64,000 nt of DNA. Origin: DATMNR01 sp963702765. Its GTDB lineage: Bacteria; Chloroflexota; Ktedonobacteria; Ktedonobacterales; Ktedonobacteraceae. Under the pieces are notes generated by a model. That model searched no databases. It saw nothing but the letters and a program-made list of their open reading frames with translations, and was not told the DNA's origin. The position numbers and the translations under genes are program-made. Shown piece by piece: positions 56,061 through 64,000 of the stretch (position 1 is its first letter; every line of letters begins with the position of its first letter). The DNA is taken from the NCBI GenBank assembly GCA_963702765.1, contig CAVPEB010000055.1, positions 62,001-126,000 on the forward strand, read 5' to 3'.

Positions 56061-56124
56061 CTAATTAAATTAGCTTATTGACTAATATATATATATATTA
56101 AACTAATATATATTAGTTTGTCAA
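56061..56124 (-). promoter_or_regulatory. Promoter with overlapping palindromic operators for the MBL-TetR-YrdB operon
   Basis: The perfect 18-bp palindrome AACTAATATATATTAGTT (56101-56118) lies between a minus-strand -35 TTGACA (56119-56124) and a TAATAT -10. A second palindrome, TAATATATATATATATTA (56083-56100), and CTAATTAAATTAG (56061-56073) follow. CTAAT/ATTAG half-sites recur, as expected for TetR operators. Confidence 0.7.
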
Positions 56125-56139
56125 GGGGGAGAAACTAAT

Positions 56140-56256
56140 ATCCACTCATAACTCTATTTGCGGGCCTGCGGCCCGCTAGATAAAAAAGGAGGCGAGGGAC
56201 ACCCTCGCACTGCCGGCAAAGAGCAAAGCCCTCTGCACTCCCAGTTATGAGTGGAT
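56140..56256. repeat. MITE-like repeat, family A copy 4, with perfect terminal inverted repeats
   Basis: ATCCACTCATAACT (56140-56153) and AGTTATGAGTGGAT (56243-56256) are exact 14-bp inverted ends of a 117-bp element. Interior: GCGGGCCTGCGGCCCGC, GGCGAGGGACACCCTCGC and an AAAGAGCAAAGCCCTCTGCACTCCC tail. It is the best-kept copy of the family. Confidence 0.8.
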
Positions 56257-56265
56257 TACAAGGAG

Positions 56266-56336
56266 ATAGCGTCATGCTGAGCGCAATGATGCGCCACGTT
56301 CCAGCGAACGAGATCCTTAGCGAAGCGAAGGATGAC
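56266..56336. repeat. GATCCTT-type dispersed repeat
   Basis: GTCATGCTGAGCGCAATGAT through GAGATCCTTAGCGAAGCGAAGGATGAC. Related to the repeat inside the LuxR gene (9109) and the one at 2603. The rest of the gap 56337-56610 shows no gene. Confidence 0.6.
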
Positions 56337-56610
56337 AAGCGGATCGTTAAAAAACTACTGACAGGCCATACTGTTTACAGTGTACTCAAGAAATGCAGAC
56401 AAAAGATTGTCTCTTTCACCAGTTTCCGGTCACATGAAAGCATCAGGTAGATACTGCTCATTTCCACAGGTAATAGACTTTTGTGTTTCGTCTGTGAGAA
56501 ACGATGGAATCTTTGTGATGTCCTGGTGATTGCTTCCACCTATGCTGATACTGGTAACATGTTTCTCCATAGATGGAAATATTCTGAGGATCGAGCGGAG
56601 GATAGGTACG

Positions 56611-57912
56611 ATGAAAACTCATATGTATTCACGTCGTATCAGTCTCCTGGTATGGACAAGCCTACTTTTGTTATGTGCACTTTTTCTGGCAGCTTGCGGT
56701 GGCCCTTCAACACCGACGGTAACACCAACGCCTGGGAAGACAGTTATGCCAACAACTGGCGTGACTCCGACAACAGTTCCTATGCCACCAACGCAAACCA
56801 GTTGCCCGCCAGCGGGTACAGCTCGTGGCGCGGTCATGGCTCCGCTTGTGCGGGGAAGCCATACAAACGTTGTCTATGTGTCTAACCAGGGCCCGCAAGC
56901 CAATCCCAAATCCGGGACACTCAAACGTTATGATATCGCTACCAAAAGCGAGACGGTCATTGTGACACTACTGCATACCTCTATCAATGATGCTCAGGTC
57001 TCAGTAGATGGGCAGTGGGTGCTTTTCCGTGCATCTGTCGCTAACCGATCTGCTTTTCAGTTGATACGCATGGATGGTCAGGGCTTGCAAACATTATATT
57101 GTGCTGCCAGTGGAGTACAATCCGGTGCTCTGGAGTGGTCGCCCGATCAGAAATTCCTCGCATTTGCGGAAGGTGTGAATGTCTATCTGCTCAATGTTGC
57201 GAATGGAACATACCGGCTAGAAGTGCCTCCCAACAATAATGTGTATTATGTGCCTCGAACCTGGCTTGATAACACTCGCCTCTACATGTCTGGCCTACTC
57301 ATTGGCACCGAAACGCCTCCGCTACATCTGTATCTGCTTGATATCTCTTCTGCAAAAGTACAGCAAGTTCTCAATTCACCAACCTTGTGTGGAGATTTTG
57401 ATAGCAGTATCGACGGCACACAACTGTTTACCAGTGAGTGTGTGTTTCGCATGCCTGTGACTGAAGGCCCGAGCAGCATTCGGGTGCAACCAGCTACAGG
57501 TGGTCCGGCACGAACCATCTATAGCACGCCTACCTATGCGATCACAAATCTCCGAGTCGCCTCGCGCAGCACGCTGTTGTTCGTCATCAGAAATGAGAAT
57601 CTTGTGCTCGGCGCGGATACGAGTCACAATGGGTTGTGGAAAGTGAACACCGACGGCTCTGGCCTCACCAGGCTCACGACCGAAAAAACAGCAGGAGAAG
57701 TAACAAGTTTCAATGCATACACCCAGTACGTCTGGTCAACTGTCTCGCGTGATGGCAATTTCTACGCTGTAGAGGTTTCCAATTATTTAAACTCGGCTGA
57801 TCTGTCCTTCTCAATTCTGATTGGCCCAATGAATGGCGGGGCACCATTTACCCTTGCCAAAGGCACAACAAATACTGGCACAGTAGATATCGCAGGCTGG
57901 ACGACAATGTAA
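56611..57912 (+). CDS. TolB/WD40-like beta-propeller lipoprotein
   Basis: 433 aa from ATG 56611, behind GGAGG. A lipoprotein signal peptide ends LFLAAC with the lipid-modified Cys at residue 29, then a Thr/Pro-rich linker (PTVTPTPGKTVMPTTGVTPT). The body has repeated blades such as VSVDGQWVLFRA, WSPDQKFLAFAEG and SRDGNFYAV, as in TolB-type propellers. Probably an extracytoplasmic binding or scaffold protein. It stands alone. Confidence 0.85.
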   Translation: MKTHMYSRRISLLVWTSLLLLCALFLAACGGPSTPTVTPTPGKTVMPTTGVTPTTVPMPPTQTSCPPAGTARGAVMAPLVRGSHTNVVYVSNQGPQANPKSGTLKRYDIATKSETVIVTLLHTSINDAQVSVDGQWVLFRASVANRSAFQLIRMDGQGLQTLYCAASGVQSGALEWSPDQKFLAFAEGVNVYLLNVANGTYRLEVPPNNNVYYVPRTWLDNTRLYMSGLLIGTETPPLHLYLLDISSAKVQQVLNSPTLCGDFDSSIDGTQLFTSECVFRMPVTEGPSSIRVQPATGGPARTIYSTPTYAITNLRVASRSTLLFVIRNENLVLGADTSHNGLWKVNTDGSGLTRLTTEKTAGEVTSFNAYTQYVWSTVSRDGNFYAVEVSNYLNSADLSFSILIGPMNGGAPFTLAKGTTNTGTVDIAGWTTM

Positions 57913-58077
57913 TACATGCGGATACAATGCAAGCTGAGGAGCGGATAATGGTTGTGATGCAATAAATCTGCGGAGAATGCTGTGGACGTAAAATCCCACA
58001 TTCCTGTTGGCCATGAGCGGTGAGACTATTATACAGTAAGGTAAGAGTGAAGACGACATATAAGAAAGGAAAAATCA

Positions 58078-58308
58078 ATGGAAGACACAACACCCGACTA
58101 TAGAAAATGTCCCTGTACTGGTCAATATCAGAACCGCACCATCGAGGTACGTATGACGGTGAATCCGTCCTCGTCGAGCCGGCGCGACGTGCCGTTGCGA
58201 ATTGAGGCTTGGAAGGCCCCCTTCGCGGACAGGACCCGAGGCCGCCCGTGCCATGCGCACGCCGCGTACCGTGGAGGTGGTCCCCGTCCCGGGAGGAGTC
58301 AGCCATGA
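58078..58308 (+). pseudogene. Probable truncated zinc-finger-like gene at the edge of a high-GC segment
   Basis: A 76-aa frame with a good start (AAAGGAAAAATCA-ATG). Its first 27 residues, MEDTTPDYRKCPCTGQYQNR and TIEVRMT, read like the N-terminus of a YgiT/MqsA-type zinc-finger protein. After about 58145 base composition jumps to GC-rich and the protein becomes nonsense-like. The stop overlaps the next ATG. I take it as a native gene cut by insertion. Confidence 0.5.
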
Positions 58309-58781
58309 GCACAAAGGCACCCCGACCACCCAGCGTCCCGCCACCGTGGTTCGTGCACACGGCCTGGCGCATTCATCGAGCGCTCTACCGACTCAGTAGC
58401 GGCCGCTTCCTCTGGACCACGTCGAACAAGCGTGGCTGGGGTGCGCTGCACCTCACGACCATCGGGCGGAAGTCCGGGCAAGAACGCAGCGTCATCATCG
58501 GCTACGTCGAGGACGGCCCTAACCTCGTCACGCTCGCGATGAACGGCTGGGACGAGGGCCATCCCTCGTGGTGGCTCAACCTCGAGGCGCACCCGAACGC
58601 CGTCGTTCGACTGTCGCGCCAGCATCCGCGCCCGGTGCGCGCGCGCCCGGCCGCGGGGGAGGAGCGTGATCGGCTGTGGCAGCGCTGGGTCGCGGTCGAT
58701 CCGCAGATGGACGCCTCTGCCGGCCTGCGGTCGACCGAGACGCCTGTGGTCGTCCTTGAACCGCGCGACGGGACCACATGA
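58305..58781 (+). CDS. Nitroreductase/deazaflavin (F420)-dependent oxidoreductase, DDN family
   Basis: 158 aa. GWGALHLTTIGRKSGQERSV, GYVEDGPNLVTLAMNGW, HPSWWLNLEAHPNAVV and the late RLWQRWVAVDP are the DDN-family signatures, enzymes of actinobacteria that use F420H2. The gene is about 70% GC against about 50% around it, a sign of transfer from a high-GC donor. GGGAGGAG precedes ATG. I cannot tell whether the host makes F420. Confidence 0.87.
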   Translation: MSTKAPRPPSVPPPWFVHTAWRIHRALYRLSSGRFLWTTSNKRGWGALHLTTIGRKSGQERSVIIGYVEDGPNLVTLAMNGWDEGHPSWWLNLEAHPNAVVRLSRQHPRPVRARPAAGEERDRLWQRWVAVDPQMDASAGLRSTETPVVVLEPRDGTT

Positions 58782-59457
58782 CACCAGGCGATGATTGCTT
58801 CCTTGACCCAGATCGACGAGCGATCTCTTGATGGAGACCTGCTCCGTAAGTGCCGATCTGTCCGCTCTGTAGACACCCACGGTCGGGCACAATGAGCGTG
58901 TGACCGAAGATCCTGGCGGGCCAGGTACGCCGTCCAACCCCTATCGCGGCTCAGGTGGTGCAATGAAAATGCAGGGTTAAGTGTGAGAACATAGGGATGG
59001 TACCCTTTTTTCATGATCATCAGTTCAACTCACACTGGAAAGTAGCTCCTCGAGAGTATGGAACTGCCGAGATGCCTGTAGAGCGCGATGACGAGAACTG
59101 CCAACAATAAAACTCTGCAATATAGAAAACTCTGCAATGTGAGTTGCCTCCTGGTGAGGCATGGCGCGATCAGCCTCTGGTGTGGCTCCTAAAGCGGAGC
59201 GAGAACTCATGCCCTGGTTTGGCCTGTAGTGGGACTTCGTTGAATTTCCTGTAAAGCTCTGCATTGTGGGAAGGCCCGTGAGCGGGACTCATGCGACACA
59301 GAGGGCTTGAGGCCCCCTGTGTCGTGGGCGTGGAGGCAGGATGACAAGCGGAGGGAGTTGCTAACTTTGGTTAACGCGTATTGGAATCCACTATGGCATC
59401 TCCCAGATTCGCGGACCTTGCTCTGCGAGCCGAGAAATTCTCTGCATTCCCAAAATC
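58782..59457. other. 676-bp region without a recognisable gene
   Basis: The first 180 bp stay GC-rich and look like the tail of the imported segment; composition returns to normal near 58970. A hairpin CGACACAG(A)GGG / CCCCTGTGTCG lies at 59294-59324. Two short direct repeats AACTCTGCAAT occur near 59110-59135. No coding sequence is supported on either strand. Confidence 0.55.
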
Positions 59458-60096
59458 TTAGGAGTTCCCACTTATAGCTTCATTTGACTCGGTCAACTCT
59501 TCGGATATGTGCACAAGATCCGTACCCAGTTTCTTCGCGGTTTCAGGATCAAGGCGGCTAAGGCGCTCTAACATCTCTTCGTGTTGAGCTTCGAGGCGCT
59601 GGATAATCTGAAATATCAAGGTGTCCTGGTGGTCCAGGTGCTCCATGATATAACGGATTTCTACTTCACCTTTCATATCGGTTTGGTAGTCGTTCTGTGC
59701 TGTCAGACGATCCTTTTCGGTTTGCCGATTCTGGCTCATCATAATCACAGGTGCAGCATAGGCCGCTTGACAGGAAAGTAAGAGATTCATAGCGATGAAT
59801 GGATAAGCATCCCATTTCCAAACCCACCATGCAACGGAGTTCAATATAGCCCAGAGAGCGAGTACAGTGGTCTGGATAATGATAAATCGCCAGCTACCCA
59901 TGCCGGATGCTACTTTGTCTGCGATCTTTTGTCCCAATGTGTAATGTTCTTCCACAATCTCATTTACATTCATGACTGGGGGATGATCATGCTTAAATTG
60001 TGGGAACTGGAAGTGTACGCCTCCAAATAAGCGTTTGAAGTTGTCTGCGTATGAGGGCTTGATAGGCTTTGTGGTTGTGCTTAAATTGGCATCCAT
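59458..60096 (-). CDS. DUF1003 membrane protein
   Basis: 212 aa. IADKVASGMGSWRFIIIQTT, WDAYPFIAMNLLLSCQAAYAAP and IMMSQNRQTEKDRL are the hallmark of DUF1003 proteins with two membrane helices. The C-terminus is a long coiled coil (about residues 145-200). The family is uncharacterised. AAAGGA precedes ATG. The neighbouring gap 60097-60415 contains a family A repeat. Confidence 0.9.
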   Translation of the reverse strand: MDANLSTTTKPIKPSYADNFKRLFGGVHFQFPQFKHDHPPVMNVNEIVEEHYTLGQKIADKVASGMGSWRFIIIQTTVLALWAILNSVAWWVWKWDAYPFIAMNLLLSCQAAYAAPVIMMSQNRQTEKDRLTAQNDYQTDMKGEVEIRYIMEHLDHQDTLIFQIIQRLEAQHEEMLERLSRLDPETAKKLGTDLVHISEELTESNEAISGNS

Positions 60097-60251
60097 ACGA
60101 TACTACGATCCTTTCAAATACTTCCGTAATAAAGAGGCAAGAGCGCCTGTTTCATAGGCACTCTTGCAGTACCAACATGTGGTACATGTCTTGATTTTGT
60201 GGGGTTAGCTTAATGCAATCGGGATATCGCGTCAAGACTTTTAAGGCTGAC

Positions 60252-60380
60252 ATTCACTCATAATTTTTCTTGCAGGCCTGCGGCCTGCTTTTAAGAGAAA
60301 GTTGGGGCTACGCCCCAAACCCCAGGTGAAGGGCAGCAGCCCTTCACAATCCCGCTTCTTTTTGATCTTACTGAGAGGAT
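60252..60380. repeat. MITE-like repeat, family A copy 5
   Basis: Within the 319-bp gap 60097-60415. Left end ATTCACTCATAATT; interior GCAGGCCTGCGGCCTGC, GGGGCTACGCCCC and GGGCAGCAGCCC in the same order as copy 1 (4061). Right end decayed (TTACTGAGAGGAT). Confidence 0.7.
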
Positions 60381-60415
60381 TCTCAACTGAGCTAGAGATT
60401 AAAGTAGGAGTTTGA

Positions 60416-62590
60416 TTAGCGAAGATCAGCAGCCTGAATGGGAAGGCGGCGAATCCGCCGTCCTGTTGCGGCGAAAATGGCATTTGCTACTGCAGGCGCA
60501 ATTGCTGGAACCCCTAGCTCCCCAAGTCCATTGGGCGATTCAGTACCAGGGACAAAATAGACTTCAATAGTTGGCGTCTCGTTCATCCTCAGCAGGGGGT
60601 AATCCTGGAAATTATGTTGCTGGATTTGCCCATTTGCCACGGTGATTTCCCCATTCAACGCTGCTGTCAATCCATAGATGACTCCCCCTTCAATCTGAGA
60701 TTCCGCAATGGTAGGATTGACGACCAACCCACAATCAACTGCGCAGACAACCCGGTGAACCCGCACTGAATTATCAGACGATATAGAAACTTCAGCAACC
60801 TCTGCGACAGTAGTGCTGGAAAAGTACGTATAGCAAGCCATGCCTCGGCCCCAACCAGCAGGTAAGGAAGTGCCCCACCTAGCTTTACTTGCCGCTAGCT
60901 GTACTACTCTCTGCAAGCCAGGATTGTTGTTGAGCAATTGCATGCGCAAGTGATACGGGTCAATCCCACCAGCGGCGGCTATCTCGTCCACAAAGCACTC
61001 AACCGCGAAGATAGTGTTGGAATAATTCGAGGAACGCCAGATACCTGCCGGAACAGCGGAGGAGATCTGCGAGCCATTAATGTGCTTGATGGCACTATTA
61101 TATGGCATATCCGCACCATCGGTTGCAGATTGGGCCTGATGATCGTCACGGTCTGTATCCAGGGTTGCAGTTATATGTGTCCAGGTATGTGGTAATCCCT
61201 GTGCTGAGAGGCTCGCGCTCAATTGCTGATAGGAAGCAGGTCGATAAAAGTCATGTTCGAGGTCATCCTCTCGGGTCCAAACGACCTTAACTGGCGCACC
61301 AATGGAACTTGAAATCTGTACTGCCTCCACAACGAAATCAGTCTCGACTCGACGTCCAAACCCGCCGCCAATGAGTGTCACATGGAGAGTGACAGCTTCA
61401 AGGGGAAGTCCGCTCACTGTAGAAGCCACCTGGCGCGCTGCCTGCGGATGTTGAGTTGGCGCCCAGACTTCGCAGTGATTGGTTTGAACATACGCTGTAC
61501 AATTCATCGGCTCCATAGCAACATGTGCTAGAAACGGCGTCTCATAGATTGCTTCAACCGTTTTGCCATTACTCAAGGAACTGGTACCAGCCAGGTTTTG
61601 AACCTCAGAGGCAAGCTGCTCTCGAAGAAGAGCGCTATCCAGGCGCATATTCGGTCCCGGGTTCCAGGTCAGATTCAAAGCCTGGCGTCCCCGGATGGCT
61701 GCCCACGTATTCTCGGCGACCACTGCAACGCCGCTTTCGAGTTGCACTATCTGAAGTACGCCGGGAACGACGCTCGCCCTGGCGCTATCTACATGCTTTA
61801 AAGTACCACCAAGAATTGGGCAGCGGGCGATAGTTGCGTAACGCATTCCTGGCAAGCGGACATCAAGGCCAAAGATAGCACTTCCATCGATTTTTTGGGG
61901 TGTATCCACCCGTGGCACGCGAGTTCCTATGAGTGTAAACTGTTCAGTTTGTTTTAGTTTTACAGCAGCAAGCGATACAGAGCTGGGGTCGAGGGTACTC
62001 GCTACCCCAATCAGATTTCCATAGGGTAAGTGCCTTCCACTGGGTGTATGAAACACCACTCCTTTTTCAGTGCGGCAGGTAGATTGATCCACTCCCCATA
62101 TATGTGCAGCAGCCAACACAAGCAAAGTGCGTGCTTTCGCCCCTGCGCTTCGCATTGTGTAGAATGAATCGGAGACGCTGGAACTACCGTCAGTTTTTTG
62201 ATCGCCAAATTGCCTATCAGCCAGCGCCTGCTCCACCCGCACTTTAGACCAATCGGCATCCAGTTCTTCAGCAAGCAGCATAGCAAGTGATGTCAGGACA
62301 CCCTGACCCACCTCTGACCTGGCGACCTGAATAGTGACAGTATTATCGGCATTCAGGCGTACATAGACATCAGGCGCAAAGGAGCTTGGGCGAGTAATAG
62401 AACCTGGTGCCGCAGTTCCAGTTTTGCCATGCTGCCCAAAGACATTGAACCCGATCACCAGAGCAGTTCCAGCAACGCCACCGGCAATCACAGCACCAAT
62501 CAAGAATTGCCTGCGATTGATGGCGTGTATTTGTGGTTGTTCCTGACTCTCCTGCTTCCCTCTCTCGCTCTGCTTCATCTGTTCGTCCAT
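60416..62590 (-). CDS. Molybdenum hydroxylase large subunit (IorB / xanthine dehydrogenase family), Tat-exported
   Basis: 724 aa. A twin-arginine signal, NRRQFLIGAVIAGG (R26, R27), leads it to the outer face. The body has the xanthine-oxidase-family Mo-cofactor features: GGGFGRRVETDFVVEAVQIS, APTQHPQAARQVA, and the C-terminal GELGVPAIAPAVANAIFAATG, which carries the catalytic Glu. Domain arrangement and Tat signal match isoquinoline 1-oxidoreductase-type IorB, where electrons pass to a cytochrome and no FAD subunit is used. Start 62590 lies two bases from the small-subunit stop. Substrate unknown. Confidence 0.9.
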   Translation of the reverse strand: MDEQMKQSERGKQESQEQPQIHAINRRQFLIGAVIAGGVAGTALVIGFNVFGQHGKTGTAAPGSITRPSSFAPDVYVRLNADNTVTIQVARSEVGQGVLTSLAMLLAEELDADWSKVRVEQALADRQFGDQKTDGSSSVSDSFYTMRSAGAKARTLLVLAAAHIWGVDQSTCRTEKGVVFHTPSGRHLPYGNLIGVASTLDPSSVSLAAVKLKQTEQFTLIGTRVPRVDTPQKIDGSAIFGLDVRLPGMRYATIARCPILGGTLKHVDSARASVVPGVLQIVQLESGVAVVAENTWAAIRGRQALNLTWNPGPNMRLDSALLREQLASEVQNLAGTSSLSNGKTVEAIYETPFLAHVAMEPMNCTAYVQTNHCEVWAPTQHPQAARQVASTVSGLPLEAVTLHVTLIGGGFGRRVETDFVVEAVQISSSIGAPVKVVWTREDDLEHDFYRPASYQQLSASLSAQGLPHTWTHITATLDTDRDDHQAQSATDGADMPYNSAIKHINGSQISSAVPAGIWRSSNYSNTIFAVECFVDEIAAAGGIDPYHLRMQLLNNNPGLQRVVQLAASKARWGTSLPAGWGRGMACYTYFSSTTVAEVAEVSISSDNSVRVHRVVCAVDCGLVVNPTIAESQIEGGVIYGLTAALNGEITVANGQIQQHNFQDYPLLRMNETPTIEVYFVPGTESPNGLGELGVPAIAPAVANAIFAATGRRIRRLPIQAADLR

Positions 62591-62591
62591 G

Positions 62592-63052
62592 CTATTGTCC
62601 CAGTGAAGCGCGGTGGATGGCACGCCGAATACGCTGATAGGTACCACATCGGCAAAGGTTCCCAGATAGCGCAGCATCTATATCTGCATCGGTCGGAGCG
62701 GGGTTCTTCGCCAGGAGAGCGGCAGCAGTCATCAGTTGCCCTGACTGGCAATATCCACATTGGGGCACTTCTTCGGCAATCCATGCACGCTGCAAGGGAT
62801 GGCTGCGGTCAAGAGAGAGTCCCTCGATGGTTGTCACCATTTTATTGCCAACATTGGAAATGGGGACCTGGCACGAGCGGATGGGTGCGTCATTCAATGG
62901 ACAGTGCAGGCACCGCACAGACCAATGCCGCACCCAAACTTGGTGCCAGTCAGTCCAAGAAGATCACGTAATACCCAAAGGAGAGGCATATCAGGGTCAT
63001 CCACGGTAATAGTATAGAACTTCTTGTTAATGTTCAGGCTGATATCCGCCAT
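62592..63052 (-). CDS. Molybdenum hydroxylase [2Fe-2S] small subunit (IorA type), frame break near 62895
   Basis: About 153 aa when read through. AAGGAG precedes ATG 63052. Cluster 1 ligands in FGCGIGLCGACTVH; cluster 2 ligands in QCGYCQSGQ and LCRCGTYQRI. After TVH the frame hits TGA, while the expected LNDAPIRSCQ continues in another frame; one missing base in CATTGAATG (near 62895) explains it. Delivers electrons from the Mo site of the downstream large subunit. No FAD (CoxM) subunit gene is near. Confidence 0.88.
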
Positions 63053-63284
63053 TCGGTCTCCTTAAGGCACTCATCAGAAATACTACTGCTGCCAGTCTAC
63101 ATTACCTGATGCAATTGTGTATCCAGTAAATTACGTAATTTCGTAATCGAAGTGAGAAAGAATGCCAACGCGGAATAAAAATTACTACATGATCCGATGA
63201 CATGAATTCTTCAAATTCAAAGCGAGGAAGGCCCATTCTGCCCATAGATACATTCGCAGGTGGATATTATGAAGAGGGGAAAGA

Positions 63285-64000
63285 TTAAACAAGATGATTT
63301 TCAAAAGCGAAGCGTGTTGCTGCAGTACGCGAATTGACTCCCAACTTGTTATAAATCGAACACAGGTGCGAACTAATGGTTCGAGGACTCAGTACAAGTT
63401 TTTCGGCCACCTGTGCATCAGTTAACCCTTCTGCAACCAGGCGCAGAACATCTACCTCTCGCGCCGTCACTCCCATAGGGTAGGTTTGTATCACTTTGGG
63501 AACCGATTGCGTCATAGTATATTCCTGTTGTAACGACACAAGCTCTCGTGTTGCGAAGGCTTGCCGTGGCGTCATCGCTCGTCCTTCCACCCACACTGTA
63601 GCAAACACTTCCTCTCCAAGCTGGGTGCGTATGGATGATACTGTATGTTTAAAGTTGGCTCGTTCAATAGGTGGCACAGGCACACCCATCGCTTCACGGA
63701 GAACCTCAGCAGCAGCGCACAATCGTGCTGCCCAGACGGCGTGTTCTTGAGCCAGAGCAATTTGCGCAAACTTCTCCATAACCGCTGCGATTAACCATGA
63801 ATCCTCTACTTCCCAAAGAATAGCCAGACATTGCATGTAGGAAGTGCGAGCCCCGTTAAAATCATCTTGTGCCAAAGCTACACACCCCAATCTGTAATGT
63901 GCTTTGGCAATACCTCGCTGATCTCCAAGCTCTTTTAAGATAGCCAATGCGTCCTCGATCAATGCCTGGGCTACTGAGTGTTTACGCTCAAATTGGAGCG
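63285..64000 (-). CDS. LuxR-family regulator, C-terminal part (5' end beyond window)
   Basis: The frame is open to the right edge, so the N-terminus is missing. Visible are TPR-like repeats (AKAHYRLGCVALAQDD), a linker, and a C-terminal LuxR HTH (GVTAREVDVLRLVAEGLTDA, RTISSHLCSIYNKLGV). Probably the C-terminal third of an AAA/TPR regulator (NB-ARC or AfsR/MalT type). It lies on the same strand 232 bp upstream of the iorAB genes and may control them (inference). Confidence 0.85.
   Translation of the reverse strand, partial: LQFERKHSVAQALIEDALAILKELGDQRGIAKAHYRLGCVALAQDDFNGARTSYMQCLAILWEVEDSWLIAAVMEKFAQIALAQEHAVWAARLCAAAEVLREAMGVPVPPIERANFKHTVSSIRTQLGEEVFATVWVEGRAMTPRQAFATRELVSLQQEYTMTQSVPKVIQTYPMGVTAREVDVLRLVAEGLTDAQVAEKLVLSPRTISSHLCSIYNKLGVNSRTAATRFAFENHLV

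Noticed and set aside
58782..58970. Insertion-sequence remnant at the right edge of the high-GC island
   Set aside because: No transposase motif or terminal inverted repeat could be recognised on either strand.

Overview
The window is about 50% GC and looks like a chromosomal segment of a Chloroflexota bacterium, most likely class Ktedonobacteria. This is inference from gene style: very large LuxR/AAA/TPR regulators, Hanks-type kinases with TPRs, FHA and zinc-ribbon fusions, and many short palindromic repeats both between genes and in frame inside them. I saw no rRNA, tRNA, CRISPR array or intact insertion sequence.

Layout. 1-1.1 kb: arsenic resistance (an ArsR-ArsC fusion plus a second ArsC running off the edge). 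1.5-3.9 kb: arginine deiminase pathway (ornithine carbamoyltransferase, arginine deiminase). 4.2-11.4 kb: histidine phosphatase, phosphate/MFS transporter behind a Pho-box-like repeat, DinB protein, a 1131-aa LuxR regulator, a membrane protein. 11.5-16.3 kb: a kinase/M23 peptidase/class III aminotransferase fusion, then a Ser/Thr kinase with TPRs. 16.4-18.9 kb: three tandem exported paralogues. 19.3-29.6 kb: an unusual redox cluster (two FAD oxidoreductases with FHA domains, a pseudokinase-Rieske fusion, an Fe-S protein carrying two cyclic-nucleotide-binding domains, a His-rich membrane protein and a zinc-ribbon membrane protein). 29.6-31.0 kb: nitrilase with an overlapping small partner gene. 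31.2-42.4 kb: a LuxR regulator, small cupin/SnoaL/DinB genes, two large poorly characterised proteins, a ring-cleaving dioxygenase and a UbiB-type kinase. 42.4-52.8 kb: a minus-strand purine operon, purSL-purQM-purC-purF-purD-purE-purN. 53-64 kb: LssY_C protein, an MBL/TetR/YrdB operon with a palindromic operator, a beta-propeller lipoprotein, a small high-GC island with an F420-type enzyme, a DUF1003 protein, a IorAB-type molybdenum hydroxylase and a further LuxR regulator cut by the right edge.

The best candidate for an undescribed system is 19.3-29.6 kb. Flavin, Rieske, multi-[4Fe-4S] and putative haem-b membrane modules sit head to tail and carry signalling domains (FHA, pseudokinase, cNMP-binding). 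This suggests an electron-transfer chain gated by phosphorylation and cyclic nucleotides. The active Hanks kinase at 14.8 kb is a possible partner.

Caution on sequence quality: nine reading-frame breaks, each explained by one inserted or missing base, occur at about 18.86, 19.62, 31.89, 45.59, 48.05, 49.37, 49.63, 51.26 and 62.90 kb. Five are in essential-type purine genes and both sides of each break are well conserved, so I favour sequencing or assembly indels over real pseudogenes. The broken genes are annotated as single genes spanning the break.
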